Shown here: positions 52,843 through 61,364 of the stretch, one piece after another
Layout of the letters: each line of letters begins with the position of its first letter
Position numbering within the stretch: the stretch's first letter is position 1
NCBI RefSeq assembly: GCF_014204895.1
Contig: NZ_JACHMF010000001.1
Span: 1,674,001-1,738,000, forward strand
Length of the DNA stretch: 64,000 nucleotides
Source: Paractinoplanes abujensis
GTDB lineage: Bacteria; Actinomycetota; Actinomycetes; Mycobacteriales; Micromonosporaceae
Direction of reading: 5' to 3'
Notes under the pieces: model-generated
What the model saw: the letters and a program-made list of their open reading frames with translations, nothing else
What the model was told of the DNA's origin: nothing
Databases searched by the model: none
Position numbers and translations under genes: made by a program

Positions 52843-53754
52843 ATGACGAGCCCCAAGATCGCCGGGACCCTCGGCGAGTTCCTGCAGGCCCACCGGGCCC
52901 GTGTCACCCCCGCTCAGGCCGGTCTGAGGCGGTATTCCGACCGGCGGCGCGTCGAGGGTCTGCGCCGCGAGGAACTGGCGATGCTGGCCGGGGTGAGCTC
53001 GTCGTACTACACGCGGCTGGAGCAGGGGCAGTCCCGCCACGCCTCCCCGCAGGTGCTCGACGCGCTGGCCGCCGCGCTCGGCCTGGACGACACCGAGCGC
53101 CTGCACCTGCACAGCCTGGCCACCGACGGCACCGGCCCGCGCCGCATCCGCCGCCCCGCCGTCGAGAAGCCGGAGCCGGGCCTGCTGGAGCTGATGCACG
53201 CGATCGGCCCGGTCCCCGCGATGATCATCGGTGCCCGCAAGGACGTGCTGGCCTGGAACCCGCTCGGCCACGCCCTGATCGCCGGTCACCTGCCCGCCGA
53301 CGCCCCGGCCACCCCGGCCGGCCGGCCCAACATCGCCAAGCTGGTCTTCCTCGATCCCGAGGCGCGGGAGCTGTTCGCCGACTGGGACGCCAAGGCCCGC
53401 GCCGACGTGGGCTGCCTGCGTCTGTTCGCCGGCCGGTTCCCCGACGACCCGGCCCTGGCCGAGCTGGTCGGCGCCCTGGCCGTGGGCGGTCCCGAGTTCG
53501 CCGCGATGTGGGCCGATCACCGGGTCACCGCCTGCGCCTCGTCGATCCACGAGCTGCGGCACCCGCTGGTCGGCCGGCTCACCGTGACCGAGCAGGCCCT
53601 GAGCACCGCCGACACCATCGGCCAGCGGCTGATCACCTACACCGCGCCCGCCGGCTCCCCGTCCGCCGAGGGACTCAGCCTGCTGTCACAGCTGGTCGGC
53701 GACGCTGAGGGCCCCGCAACCAGGGCCGCCCGCCGGCAATCGCAAACGATCTGA
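52843..53754 (+). CDS. XRE family regulator with MmyB-like ligand-binding domain
   Basis: 303 residues. HTH: RRVEGLRREELAMLAGVSSS and YYTRLEQGQSRHASPQVLDA. Sensor domain: AMIIGARKDVLAWNPLGHAL and FLDPEARELFADWDAKARAD. The domain plan is the same as in the regulators at 24.4 and 45.7 kb. It is divergent from the aldo/keto reductase, which it probably represses. Confidence 0.92.
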   Translation: MTSPKIAGTLGEFLQAHRARVTPAQAGLRRYSDRRRVEGLRREELAMLAGVSSSYYTRLEQGQSRHASPQVLDALAAALGLDDTERLHLHSLATDGTGPRRIRRPAVEKPEPGLLELMHAIGPVPAMIIGARKDVLAWNPLGHALIAGHLPADAPATPAGRPNIAKLVFLDPEARELFADWDAKARADVGCLRLFAGRFPDDPALAELVGALAVGGPEFAAMWADHRVTACASSIHELRHPLVGRLTVTEQALSTADTIGQRLITYTAPAGSPSAEGLSLLSQLVGDAEGPATRAARRQSQTI

Positions 53755-53811
53755 GAGTCCTCCCCGAGCTCGTCGCCCGCGTGTCGAGGCGCCGGGCGGA
53801 GAACACCAGCG

Positions 53812-54111
53812 CTAGAGCGAGGGCGTCCACCGGGAGAGGACGACCATGAACGCGGTGGCGGCCAGGGCCCACACCAGTGCGGTCGTGACCAGCAGCCAGA
53901 TCGAGCCGTGCAGCAGGGCGTGACTCCGGCCGCCGCGGCGCCGGCCGATGACGGCGCCGGCGGTAGCCCCCGCGAGCGGTGCGATCAGCAGGACGGCGGC
54001 GTTGTCGCCGAGGGCCCGGTAGCCCTGGTAGGACAGGTATCCATAGAGGATCAAGCCGATCGTCAGATAGGTGCGCGCAGCTGAGCGAACCTGCTCGTCC
54101 GTTCGCCTCAT
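53812..54111 (-). CDS. Small membrane protein of unknown function
   Basis: 99 residues with three hydrophobic segments: TYLTIGLILYGYLSYQGYRA, VLLIAPLAGATAGAVIG and SIWLLVTTALVWALAATAFM. A basic loop (RRRGGRSH) separates the second and third. I recognise no family. It is convergent with the XRE gene and monocistronic. Confidence 0.6.
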   Translation of the reverse strand: MRRTDEQVRSAARTYLTIGLILYGYLSYQGYRALGDNAAVLLIAPLAGATAGAVIGRRRGGRSHALLHGSIWLLVTTALVWALAATAFMVVLSRWTPSL

Positions 54112-54246
54112 GCCCGAACGGTAGCCACGCCCGGCAACGGGGGCGCCCAGCGCGCCGCCGGCCGGGACCTCGAGGTGACGGTCCCGGCCGGCGGCTGCCT
54201 CGACACGATCCCGAGGTGCCTCGGGTCGTGGTCGAGACGGGTGCGA

Positions 54247-56067
54247 TCACGGCGTGACCACGCGTCCGCCCAGGGTCACGATCAGGCTGCCGTTCGAGGC
54301 GAAGGACCAGGCCAGCGCGCCGGACAGCGGGGTGCAGCGGGAACCGTTCGTGCCGTTCCAGAACTGGTTGGAGCTGTCGCTGTTGCCCACGATCTTGTCG
54401 TTCGAGCCGCTCGCGAACCGGCACGACGTGTTGCCGCGGAACACCGACGAGCCGCCGTCGAACGAGAAGTTGCGCTCGGTGTTGTCGATGCTGACATTGT
54501 TCGAGACGCTCATGGTGCCCAGGTTCCGGTTGTACGTGAACCCGTGCTTGCCGTTCTTGTAGGCGATGTTGCGCCGGATCGTGTGGTTCACGCCGATGTC
54601 CTCGCCGCCCAGCTTGTAGCCGTTGCGGTCGCCGTTGCCGGCCTGGCCGCCGTTCGAGAGCGTGCCGTTGCTGTAGGCGAGCGAATCCTCGATCGTGACC
54701 GGCCCGATCGGCCCGGTGTCGGTCTTCGTGTACAGGTCCCAGCCGTCGTCGATGTTGTTGTGCGACACCGCGTACCGGAACGTGTTGCCGCTGCCGACCG
54801 TCAGCTTGGCCGCGAAACCGTCCGCGTCCTCACCGTCGGAATCGGCGTTGTCGTGCGACTCGGCGCTCAGCACGAGGTTGTTCGCCGGCCACTGGCTCTG
54901 CGGCGTGTCGGAGGCGATGCGCGAGATCTGCAAGCCGCTGTCCCGGTTGAAACGGGTGACCGTGCGCTCGAGAATGTTGTTGCTGCCGCCCACGAAGATG
55001 CCGTTGTCACCGGCCCGTTCGACCACGATGCCGTACAGGTGCCAGTAATTCCCGTTCACGGCGAGCCCGCGATTGGCGGGGTCCTCGGATTGTGCGGCGA
55101 AATTCAAGATCGGCACTTCCCCCGCGTACGCGGTGAGCCTCTTACGGGCGCTCGAAGTGCCGTTGTTCCCGGCCGGAATCGTGACCGTCTGCGCGAAGGA
55201 ATACGTCCCGCCACGCAGATAGATGGTGCCGCCCGCCGCGATTCGGGTGATCGCTCCGGCCAGGGTGGTCGGGTTGGCCTGGGTGCCGTCGGCGGAGGCG
55301 CTGCCGTTCGGGGCGACGTAGAGCGTGCCACTGGCCGGCGGGGCGGTGGTGGCCGGCGGGGTGGTCGCCGGTGGCGTGGTCGCGGGTGGGGTCGTGGCGG
55401 GTGGGGTCGTCGGAGTTGTGGCGGGTGGGGTCGTCGGGGTCGTGCCACCCCCGTCGTCGACCACGACGTCGTCGAAGCGGCCGGCCGCGGACTCGGTGAG
55501 CAGCCCGATCCGGCCCGCCGCGATCGTCGTGTCGGAGGCCGAGCCGACACTCGTGCCGTTGACCGCGCCGCTGATCGTGCTGCCGTTGACGGTGAGCCGC
55601 AGCGTGTACCAGGTGCTGGTCGAGATCGGCTGGCTCAGGCTGCCGAGCACCTTGATCGTGCTGCCGCTCATCGCCTCCAGCTGCACCCGGTTCGACCCGG
55701 TCAGCGACAGCCGGTACATCCTGGTCGCCCCCGCGGCGCGGGCGGTCAGCGCGACCACGCCGGCAGTGGAACCGAACGCGGTCGCCTTCACCCGGGCCTG
55801 CACCGAATAGTTCGTCCAGCCGGTGTCGCCGGCGAACTGGCGGGCGCGTTCACTGCCGGTGTCGGACTGCGCCAGGGCCTGCGACCCGTCGGCGACGAGC
55901 GACCAGGTGCCGCCCGACTTCGACCAGCCGCTCGAACCCGACTCGAAATCGGCGGTGAACACTGTGGCCGCCTCGGCACTGGCCACGGAGACGACCAGGC
56001 CGGCCGTGACCAGACCGGTCAGTCCGGCCGCGAACAATCCGCGGCGGATCTTCGGGGAGGGTGACAT
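54247..56067 (-). CDS. Secreted pectate lyase-like protein (PL9 parallel beta-helix) with N-terminal LamG-like module
   Basis: 606 residues from the ATG at 56067, behind CAGGAG. The signal peptide runs through GLFAAGLTGLVTAGLVVSVA to AEAA. Residues 36-225 form a beta-sandwich module (FTADFESGSSGWSKSGGTW to GRIGLLTESAAGRFDDVVVD). A Pro/Thr linker of PPATT repeats follows (about 230-265). The catalytic part starts at LYVAPNGSASADGTQANP and GGTIYLRGGTYSF and has the PL9 features NNILERTVTRFNRDSGLQIS, SHDNADSDGEDADGFAAKL and NIDDGWDLYTK. It would degrade pectin outside the cell. It is monocistronic, with its own AT-rich upstream region. Confidence 0.92.
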   Translation of the reverse strand: MSPSPKIRRGLFAAGLTGLVTAGLVVSVASAEAATVFTADFESGSSGWSKSGGTWSLVADGSQALAQSDTGSERARQFAGDTGWTNYSVQARVKATAFGSTAGVVALTARAAGATRMYRLSLTGSNRVQLEAMSGSTIKVLGSLSQPISTSTWYTLRLTVNGSTISGAVNGTSVGSASDTTIAAGRIGLLTESAAGRFDDVVVDDGGGTTPTTPPATTPTTPPATTPPATTPPATTPPATTAPPASGTLYVAPNGSASADGTQANPTTLAGAITRIAAGGTIYLRGGTYSFAQTVTIPAGNNGTSSARKRLTAYAGEVPILNFAAQSEDPANRGLAVNGNYWHLYGIVVERAGDNGIFVGGSNNILERTVTRFNRDSGLQISRIASDTPQSQWPANNLVLSAESHDNADSDGEDADGFAAKLTVGSGNTFRYAVSHNNIDDGWDLYTKTDTGPIGPVTIEDSLAYSNGTLSNGGQAGNGDRNGYKLGGEDIGVNHTIRRNIAYKNGKHGFTYNRNLGTMSVSNNVSIDNTERNFSFDGGSSVFRGNTSCRFASGSNDKIVGNSDSSNQFWNGTNGSRCTPLSGALAWSFASNGSLIVTLGGRVVTP

Positions 56068-56102
56068 GAAAACAACTCCTGACGCAAAATGGACTGCGGA
56101 TC

Positions 56103-56214
56103 CTGCAACAATTGGGCCGCATATTTGCAGTCGTCCAGGACGGGTTGACCGAACTGAAGAATTGCACCGCCTATATATGACGGTCAATAACATCCATGTG
56201 CAGGTTTGTTGCAG
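56103..56214. promoter_or_regulatory. Paired 9-base inverted repeats upstream of the pectate lyase gene
   Basis: CTGCAACAA (56103-56111) and its exact complement TTGTTGCAG (56206-56214) lie 94 bases apart on either side of the AT-richest stretch in the region (CTATATATGAC). They could be two half-sites looped by a regulator. The nearer copy is 36 bases before the start codon. Confidence 0.45.
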
Positions 56215-56484
56215 TGCGCTATTCCGCGGCGGCGGGCGTCGAGCGTCCGCTCGGTTTGCGCCGGCCCGCAGTACGACCGCTGCCGGCGCGCTCTCCCGCG
56301 CTGCGCCAGAGCCGCCTCGGCTGCCGCCTCACCCGGTGGCGTCCCGCCGCGGGGCCTGCGATGAGCGCGGTCGCGCCGGGCGGCAGCGTGCTGGCGCCTT
56401 GCTTGCGGCCGCGCAGGCTCCCGCGATCGGTCTTGGTTGCGGTCGCAGGATCGGCCGCGATCCCAGGCCGGGGAGTGGCCAAGC

Positions 56485-56755
56485 CGGGCAGGCGAAGGCT
56501 GGGCTGGCGCGGGCCGGGCAGGCGGAGGCCGGGCTGGCGCGGGCCGGGCAGGCGGAGGCCGGGCAGGCGGAGGCCGGGCTGGCGCGGGCCGAGCAGGCGG
56601 AGGCCGGGCTGGCGCGGGCCGGGCAGGCGGAGGCCGGGCTGGCACGGGCCGGTAGACGGAGGCCGGGCTGGCGTGGGCCGGGCAGGCGGAGGCCGGGCAC
56701 ACACGGGCCGGGGTGGCGCGGGCGGGTGGGCGCGGGCCGGGCAGACTGAGGCCGG
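56485..56755. repeat. 15/30-bp minisatellite, about nine 30-base units
   Basis: Alternating 15-base blocks GGCTGGCGCGGGCCG and GGCAGGCGGAGGCCG make 30-base units, several identical between about 56510 and 56640, then degenerate to 56755. The array sits in a gap of about 1.4 kb with no credible gene. Frames on both strands encode only simple repeats. Confidence 0.85.
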
Positions 56756-57250
56756 GCATGCCCGGGGGTGCGGGACGGCGGCCCGGATGTCGCAGGTCGG
56801 CCCCTCCGCGCTTGGTGGACTGCCTTGGAGCGTCGGCCGGCCGCGAGACTTCGGTGGGGCTTCCTGGTGCTCGAGGGCTGCTTCGCGCGTCGGTCGGCCT
56901 CGGGGCTGCCTTGAGCCGCGAGTCGGAGGTCTCGTGCAGGGCGCCGGTGCGGTCTGTCCGGGGTCGTGGTGAGCCTCGGCAGGAAAAGCCGGGCGCCGGC
57001 ATATGAGCGTGGTTTACCCGGTTTGCGGTGCGCCCGTGAGGGGGGCGGGAGCGAGCGACGACGCCGGCGTGGCGGATTCGGTGGCCAAGGGTGGAGGCCA
57101 CCGCACGGCGGCGCCGTCGCAGCGCGGGACTGCCGGCCGGGGCCCGGCGGGGACGACACCGGCAGGCCGGGCCTTCCGGGGGCCCGGATCGGCGGATTTT
57201 GAGGTCCGTCGATGCGTTCCATCCTGTGATGCCTGACCGGCAAAGTCAAC
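56756..57250. other. Gene-free stretch before the MscS gene
   Basis: About 500 GC-rich bases. Several frames are open but none has a recognisable domain, a ribosome site or steady codon bias. Together with the repeat array before it, this is the longest non-coding interval in the window. Confidence 0.45.
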
Positions 57251-57252
57251 AA

Positions 57253-57395
57253 GTTCCGGAAACTTGCGGTAAATGCGTGGTGTGTTCGGGAGCCTACTAA
57301 CTGCTCAGTAGCATCGCGCTTCCGCGGTGCGACGGGCGAGTGGACCCTCGTACGGGAAAGGTTTGCCGAAACTTCCGGGCAAACGTCGGACGTTT
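57253..57395. promoter_or_regulatory. Cluster of inverted repeats upstream of the MscS gene
   Basis: GTTTGCC (57361-57367) pairs exactly with GGCAAAC (57378-57384), and AAACGT (57381-57386) with ACGTTT (57390-57395). The element GAAACTT with CGG and AAA neighbours occurs at about 57259 and again at 57368. The cluster ends about 48 bases before the start at 57444. Confidence 0.45.
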
Positions 57396-57443
57396 GGAGG
57401 GTGGTCTCTGATCTTGCAGCGACCCCGATAGGATCGCGTCACC

Positions 57444-58187
57444 ATGTTCGGAGTGCCGCTGCTGGAACAGCATGTTCGACCCGACTTCCGCAAGACGGTG
57501 GCGTACGGGCTGATCGCGCTGGCCGCGCTGATCGTCGGGAGTCAGGTCGGCGACATCAAGTCGACCGAGTTGCGGGCTCGGCTCATCGCGTACGGGTGCG
57601 CGGTGGTGGTCGCGGTGGCCGGCATCATGGCCAGTCGCACGGCCGCGCGCGAGGTGCATCGCATCATGCGGCTGCGCGCGGGTGACTCGGCCGCCACGCC
57701 GCTGCGCCTGCTCGTGCTGCTCGGCGGCTACCTGATCGCCGTGTTCTCGGTCTGCGACCTGCTCGGTGTCGGGCTGCAGCATCTGCTCGTCGGCGGCGCG
57801 GTCACCGGCGTCATCCTGGGCCTGGCCGCGCAACCCGTGCTGAGCAACCTGTTCGCGGGGCTCGTGCTGCTCTTCGCCCGGCCGTACATTCCCGGTCAGC
57901 AGGTGCGCGTCCTGTCCGGCGCGATCGGCGGGCCGCACTACGGCACGATCGTCTCGGCCGGTCTGCTCTACACGGTGCTCGACACGTCCGAGGGGCCGCT
58001 CAACATTCCCAATTCGGCGCTGCTGGCCTCCGCGGTCGGGCCGTCCGACGGTGAGCCCGACGACCAGCCGGCCGACGCGGGCGACGCGGCGGTGCCGCCC
58101 GATCAGGACGCGGCCGCGCTGGCCACCGCCACGGCGATCGCGGAGACGGCCGACGACGCGAACCGCAAGACCAACGGGGACGGTTGA
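57444..58187 (+). CDS. Small MscS-type mechanosensitive channel
   Basis: 247 residues. The first two helices are KTVAYGLIALAALIVGSQV and LIAYGCAVVVAVAGIMAS, and LLVLLGGYLIAVFSVCDLLG is the third. The pore helix and start of the beta domain read GGAVTGVILGLAAQPVLSNL, then FAGLVLLFARPYIPGQQVRV, the MscS core. The beta domain is short (GTIVSAGLLYTVLDTSEGPL, NIPNSALLASAVGP), and the C-terminus is an acidic Ala-rich tail. It probably releases osmolytes on hypo-osmotic shock. The YccF gene follows after 22 bases. Confidence 0.88.
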   Translation: MFGVPLLEQHVRPDFRKTVAYGLIALAALIVGSQVGDIKSTELRARLIAYGCAVVVAVAGIMASRTAAREVHRIMRLRAGDSAATPLRLLVLLGGYLIAVFSVCDLLGVGLQHLLVGGAVTGVILGLAAQPVLSNLFAGLVLLFARPYIPGQQVRVLSGAIGGPHYGTIVSAGLLYTVLDTSEGPLNIPNSALLASAVGPSDGEPDDQPADAGDAAVPPDQDAAALATATAIAETADDANRKTNGDG

Positions 58188-58209
58188 TCAGGCCAGGCAT
58201 GCTTGATCT

Positions 58210-58590
58210 GTGCGACTGATACTGAACGTCCTCTGGTTCATCTTCGGCAGCGGCTTCGTGCTGGCGATCGGTTACGGTCTGGCCGCCCTCATCTGTTTCG
58301 CGCTGATCGTGACCATCCCGTTCGGGATCGCCTCGCTGCGGCTCGCCGTGTATTCGTTGTGGCCCTTCGGCCGTACGGTGGTCAGCCGCCCCGGCATCGG
58401 CGTGGGCTCGGGCCTGGCCAACATCATCTGGGTCGTCGTGGCCGGCTGGTGGCTCGCCCTCACGCACATCGTGGCCGGCGTCGCGCAGTGCGTGACCATC
58501 ATCGGCATCCCGTTCGGCATCGCCAACTTCAAGCTGGTCCCGGTCGCTTTCTGGCCGTTGGGACGCGAAATCGTGGACCTCGCCGATTAG
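58210..58590 (+). CDS. YccF family membrane protein
   Basis: 126 residues from a GTG. The two internally repeated halves each contain the YccF hallmark: IVTIPFGIASLRLAVYSLWP and IIGIPFGIANFKLVPVAFWP. Helices flank each copy. The function is unknown; in other bacteria it is linked to membrane transport. It follows the MscS gene closely and may share its transcript. Confidence 0.9.
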   Translation: MRLILNVLWFIFGSGFVLAIGYGLAALICFALIVTIPFGIASLRLAVYSLWPFGRTVVSRPGIGVGSGLANIIWVVVAGWWLALTHIVAGVAQCVTIIGIPFGIANFKLVPVAFWPLGREIVDLAD

Positions 58591-58618
58591 TTCCGGCCAC
58601 TCCGCTGGTCCTACCCGC

Positions 58619-59152
58619 ATGCGAAACGTTGTGCTCTACACCCTGATGTCCCTCGACGGCGTCGCCGAGAACCCCGACACTTTCGTCTTCGATTTCGACG
58701 AGCAGATGCACACCAACCTGGCCGAGGTGATCGGCACGCAGGACGCGGTGCTGCTCGGCCGGGCCCAGTACGACGAGTGGGCGTCCTACTGGCCGGCCTC
58801 GGACATGCAGCCGTTCGCCGATTTCATCAACAGCGTTCCCAAGTACGTGTTCACGTCGTCGCCGTTGTCCGAGGAGTGGGCGAAGACGACCGTGGTGTCG
58901 TCGCTCGATGCCGTCCGTGACCTCAAATCCCAGCCGGGCGGCGACATCGGCGTGCACGGCAGCCTCGGCCTGTCCCGCGCGCTGCTGGCGGCGGGCCTGA
59001 TCGACCGGATCAGCCTGGTCGTCTTCCCGGTCGTCGCCGGTCGGGGCCGCAAACTGTTCGAGGACGACAAGCCGCCCACGAAGCTGCATCTGCTGCGTTC
59101 CCGCTCGACGACTTCGGGCGGCTTGCTGCTCGACTACGAGCTGCGCCGGTAG
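58619..59152 (+). CDS. RibD C-terminal/dihydrofolate reductase-fold protein
   Basis: 177 residues. It opens with RNVVLYTLMSLDGVAENPDT, then DAVLLGRAQYDEWASYWP, the family pattern of RibD_C or DHFR-like reductases, with GGDIGVHGSLGLSRALLAAG and VVFPVVAGRGRKLF at the NADPH site. These stand-alone proteins are common in actinobacteria and their substrates are unknown. It is probably independent of the YccF gene. Confidence 0.9.
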   Translation: MRNVVLYTLMSLDGVAENPDTFVFDFDEQMHTNLAEVIGTQDAVLLGRAQYDEWASYWPASDMQPFADFINSVPKYVFTSSPLSEEWAKTTVVSSLDAVRDLKSQPGGDIGVHGSLGLSRALLAAGLIDRISLVVFPVVAGRGRKLFEDDKPPTKLHLLRSRSTTSGGLLLDYELRR

Positions 59153-59190
59153 TCCCGGTTGCGGGGCCTCACGGTGGGCCGGGCGCGGCG

Positions 59191-60327
59191 CTACGACGGT
59201 GAGCGGGTGTGCCCGGGGGCGATCGACGCCTGAACGACCAGAGCCGCCGCGCCGATCGCGGCCGCGTCGCGGGGCTGGGCCGACAGCTCCACCACGACCT
59301 CGTGCCGGTGGCGGGCATGGGCGGTCGCGGCCAGGTGGCTGCGCAGCCGGCGCGCGTAGATCGAGCCCGCCACGGCCATGCCGGGCCCGGTGAGCACCAG
59401 GCGGCCGAGGTCGAGCAGGTTGACCGTCGACGTCACCGCGACCGCCAGGTACTTCGCGGCCTCGTCCACCAGCGCGAACGCCTCGGCGTCACCGCTGACG
59501 GCGGCCCGGGCGACGGCGTCGTACGCGGTCGGGATCGAACCGTCGAGTCGCAGGCGAGCGGACAGGCCCGCGTGGTCGCGCGCGGCGGCGACCGTGGCGG
59601 CCGTGGAGGCGTACCGCTCGACGCAGCCGCGGTTGCCGCACGGGCACGGCCTGCCGTCGTAGGCGATGGAAAGGTGTCCCAGCTCCCCGGCGTCGAAGCT
59701 GGCCCCGCGGAACAGCGCGCCCGAGAAGACCAGGCCGGCGCCGATGCCGGTGGAGAGGTAGACGCTGCCGAACGCCTGGTCGCGTGACACCCGGCGGCTC
59801 CAGAACTCGCCCAGCGCGGCCGCCGCCGAGTCGTTCTCGACCAGCACCGGCAGGCCCAGGGCGGCCGCCAGTTCGACGCCCCGCGAGGCGGGGACCCGGC
59901 CCGCGGGCGCGACGATGGCCAGGCCCTCGATGCGGTCGCGGGGCAGGTCGAGCCCGGCCACGAAGTCGTCGAAGCGCCGGCCGAAGTCGTCGACCAGCGG
60001 CACCACTTCGCGGCCGACCACCCCGCCGGTGAGGTCGACCGCCACGCAGGTCACCGATTCCGGTCCGACGTGGAAGCCGATGCCGAACCGGTTGGCCGGG
60101 TTGATCGCGAGCAGCTTGCGCGGCGCCCCGCGGACGGAATCGGCGGAGCCGGTCTCGTGGATGACGCCGTCGGCGATGAGGTCGCGCACGATGCCGGAGA
60201 TGGACGGCTGGGTGAGACCGGTGAGCTCGGCCAGCTCGACCCGGCTGATCGCCCCGGCCGACCGCACGACGTCCACGACCAGGGCGCGGCTGCCCGGCCC
60301 GGCCGCGGGCGCTTCACGACGTGCCAT
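59191..60327 (-). CDS. ROK family transcriptional repressor (XylR/NagC type)
   Basis: 378 residues from the ATG at 60327. The winged HTH at the N-terminus reads AISRVELAELTGLTQPSISG then IVRDLIADGVIHE. The ROK sugar-binding domain has GIGFHVGPESVTCVAVDLTG, DAGELGHLSIAYDG and the zinc motif CPCGNRGCVERY. It is divergent from a LacI-like sensor and a sugar ABC importer, and is the likely repressor of that operon. Confidence 0.93.
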   Translation of the reverse strand: MARREAPAAGPGSRALVVDVVRSAGAISRVELAELTGLTQPSISGIVRDLIADGVIHETGSADSVRGAPRKLLAINPANRFGIGFHVGPESVTCVAVDLTGGVVGREVVPLVDDFGRRFDDFVAGLDLPRDRIEGLAIVAPAGRVPASRGVELAAALGLPVLVENDSAAAALGEFWSRRVSRDQAFGSVYLSTGIGAGLVFSGALFRGASFDAGELGHLSIAYDGRPCPCGNRGCVERYASTAATVAAARDHAGLSARLRLDGSIPTAYDAVARAAVSGDAEAFALVDEAAKYLAVAVTSTVNLLDLGRLVLTGPGMAVAGSIYARRLRSHLAATAHARHRHEVVVELSAQPRDAAAIGAAALVVQASIAPGHTRSPS

Positions 60328-60377
60328 GGGCGTACGGTCCTTGTCTCGTGCGGCTGGCCACGCGTTACCGTACCTGG

Positions 60378-61205
60378 GTGACACAGCCTCAGCGGCGGGT
60401 CGGCCTGGTTCTCGCGCGCGCGTCGCGGGTGCTGGGTGAGGAGCCGTATTACCACGAGTTCCTCGAGGGTCTCGAGCGCGTGCTGACCCCGGCCGGGGTG
60501 TCGGTGCTGGTCCAGGTGGTCACCGACCGTGAGGCGGAGAGCGCCGTGTACGAGCGGTGGGCCGCGCAGCGGCTCGTCGACGGCGTCGTGCTGGTCGATC
60601 TCGCGCCCGACGACGCCCGGGTGGCCCTGGTCGGGCGGCTCGAGCTGCCGGCGGTGGTGCTCGGGGCGCCGTCGACCGCGCCCGGGCTGGCCACGGTGTG
60701 GACCGACGACGCCGGTTTCGCGCAGGAGGCCGTGCGTTTCCTGGCCGATCGTGGTCACGAGGTGATCGGGCACATCAGCGGGCCGCTCACGTTCGCGCAT
60801 ACGCAGCTGCGCCAGATGGGGGCGGAGACCGAGGCCGCCGTACGGGGTGTGGCGCTGCTGCGGGCCGAGGGTGATTACTCGTACGAGTCGGGCCGCGCGG
60901 CCGCCGTGCACCTGCTCGCGCAGAATCCGACCGCCATCATGTGCGACAACGACCTGATGGCGCTGGCTGTGCTCGACGAGCTGCGCGAACGCGCGGTCGA
61001 CGTGCCCGGTGACGTGTCGGTGGTCGCGTGGGACGACTCGGCCCTGTGCCAGCTGGCGACGCCGCCGCTGTCCGCGATGAGCCACGACGTGGGCCGGATC
61101 GGCGAGCTGGCCGGGGGAGCCCTGCTCGACGCCATGGCGGGCCGGCCCCCCGAGGTGTACGAGGCCCCGGCGGCCCACCTCGTGGCCCGAGCCAGCACGA
61201 GCTGA
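60378..61205 (+). CDS. LacI-type sugar-sensor domain protein without a DNA-binding domain
   Basis: 275 residues from the GTG at 60378. The protein starts directly with the effector domain (RRVGLVLARASRVLGEEPYY, HEFLEGLERVLTPAG) and runs through VDGVVLVDLAPDDARVALVG, GHEVIGHISGPLTFAHTQLR, IMCDNDLMALAVLDEL and DVSVVAWDDSALC. This is the LacI/PurR C-terminal fold, but the N-terminal helix-turn-helix and hinge are missing and no signal peptide is present. In-frame sequence upstream of 60378 does not encode an HTH. It lies between the divergent ROK repressor and the importer and could be a cytosolic ligand co-sensor. Confidence 0.82.
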   Translation: MTQPQRRVGLVLARASRVLGEEPYYHEFLEGLERVLTPAGVSVLVQVVTDREAESAVYERWAAQRLVDGVVLVDLAPDDARVALVGRLELPAVVLGAPSTAPGLATVWTDDAGFAQEAVRFLADRGHEVIGHISGPLTFAHTQLRQMGAETEAAVRGVALLRAEGDYSYESGRAAAVHLLAQNPTAIMCDNDLMALAVLDELRERAVDVPGDVSVVAWDDSALCQLATPPLSAMSHDVGRIGELAGGALLDAMAGRPPEVYEAPAAHLVARASTS

Positions 61206-61248
61206 CTGTTGGTGCAGCTCACCACACTCCCCGCACGCCCCGGCAACA

Positions 61249-61267
61249 CTTAAATTATTAATCTAAG
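61249..61267. promoter_or_regulatory. Candidate ROK operator before the ABC importer
   Basis: CTTA (61249-61252) and TAAG (61264-61267) bracket an AT-rich centre (AATTATTAATC). It is the most AT-rich spot in the area and lies 98 bases before the lipoprotein start. ROK/XylR operators are AT-rich imperfect palindromes of this kind. Confidence 0.5.
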
Positions 61268-61364
61268 GTTGACATGGCCGCAACGGCAGCCTCATGCTGG
61301 GCGCTCACCAGGGCGGCGCGCATCCGCTCTTCTCGATGACATTTCTGAGCGAACGGACACCGGC

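Noticed and set aside
56146..56181. Housekeeping-type promoter (TTGACC with TATATA) on the plus strand
   Set aside because: The spacing of about 21 bases is too long and no gene follows on that strand for over 1.2 kb.
56219..56704. Proline-rich minus-strand repeat protein upstream of the pectate lyase
   Set aside because: It is the translation of the 30-bp minisatellite; equally long frames exist on the other strand.
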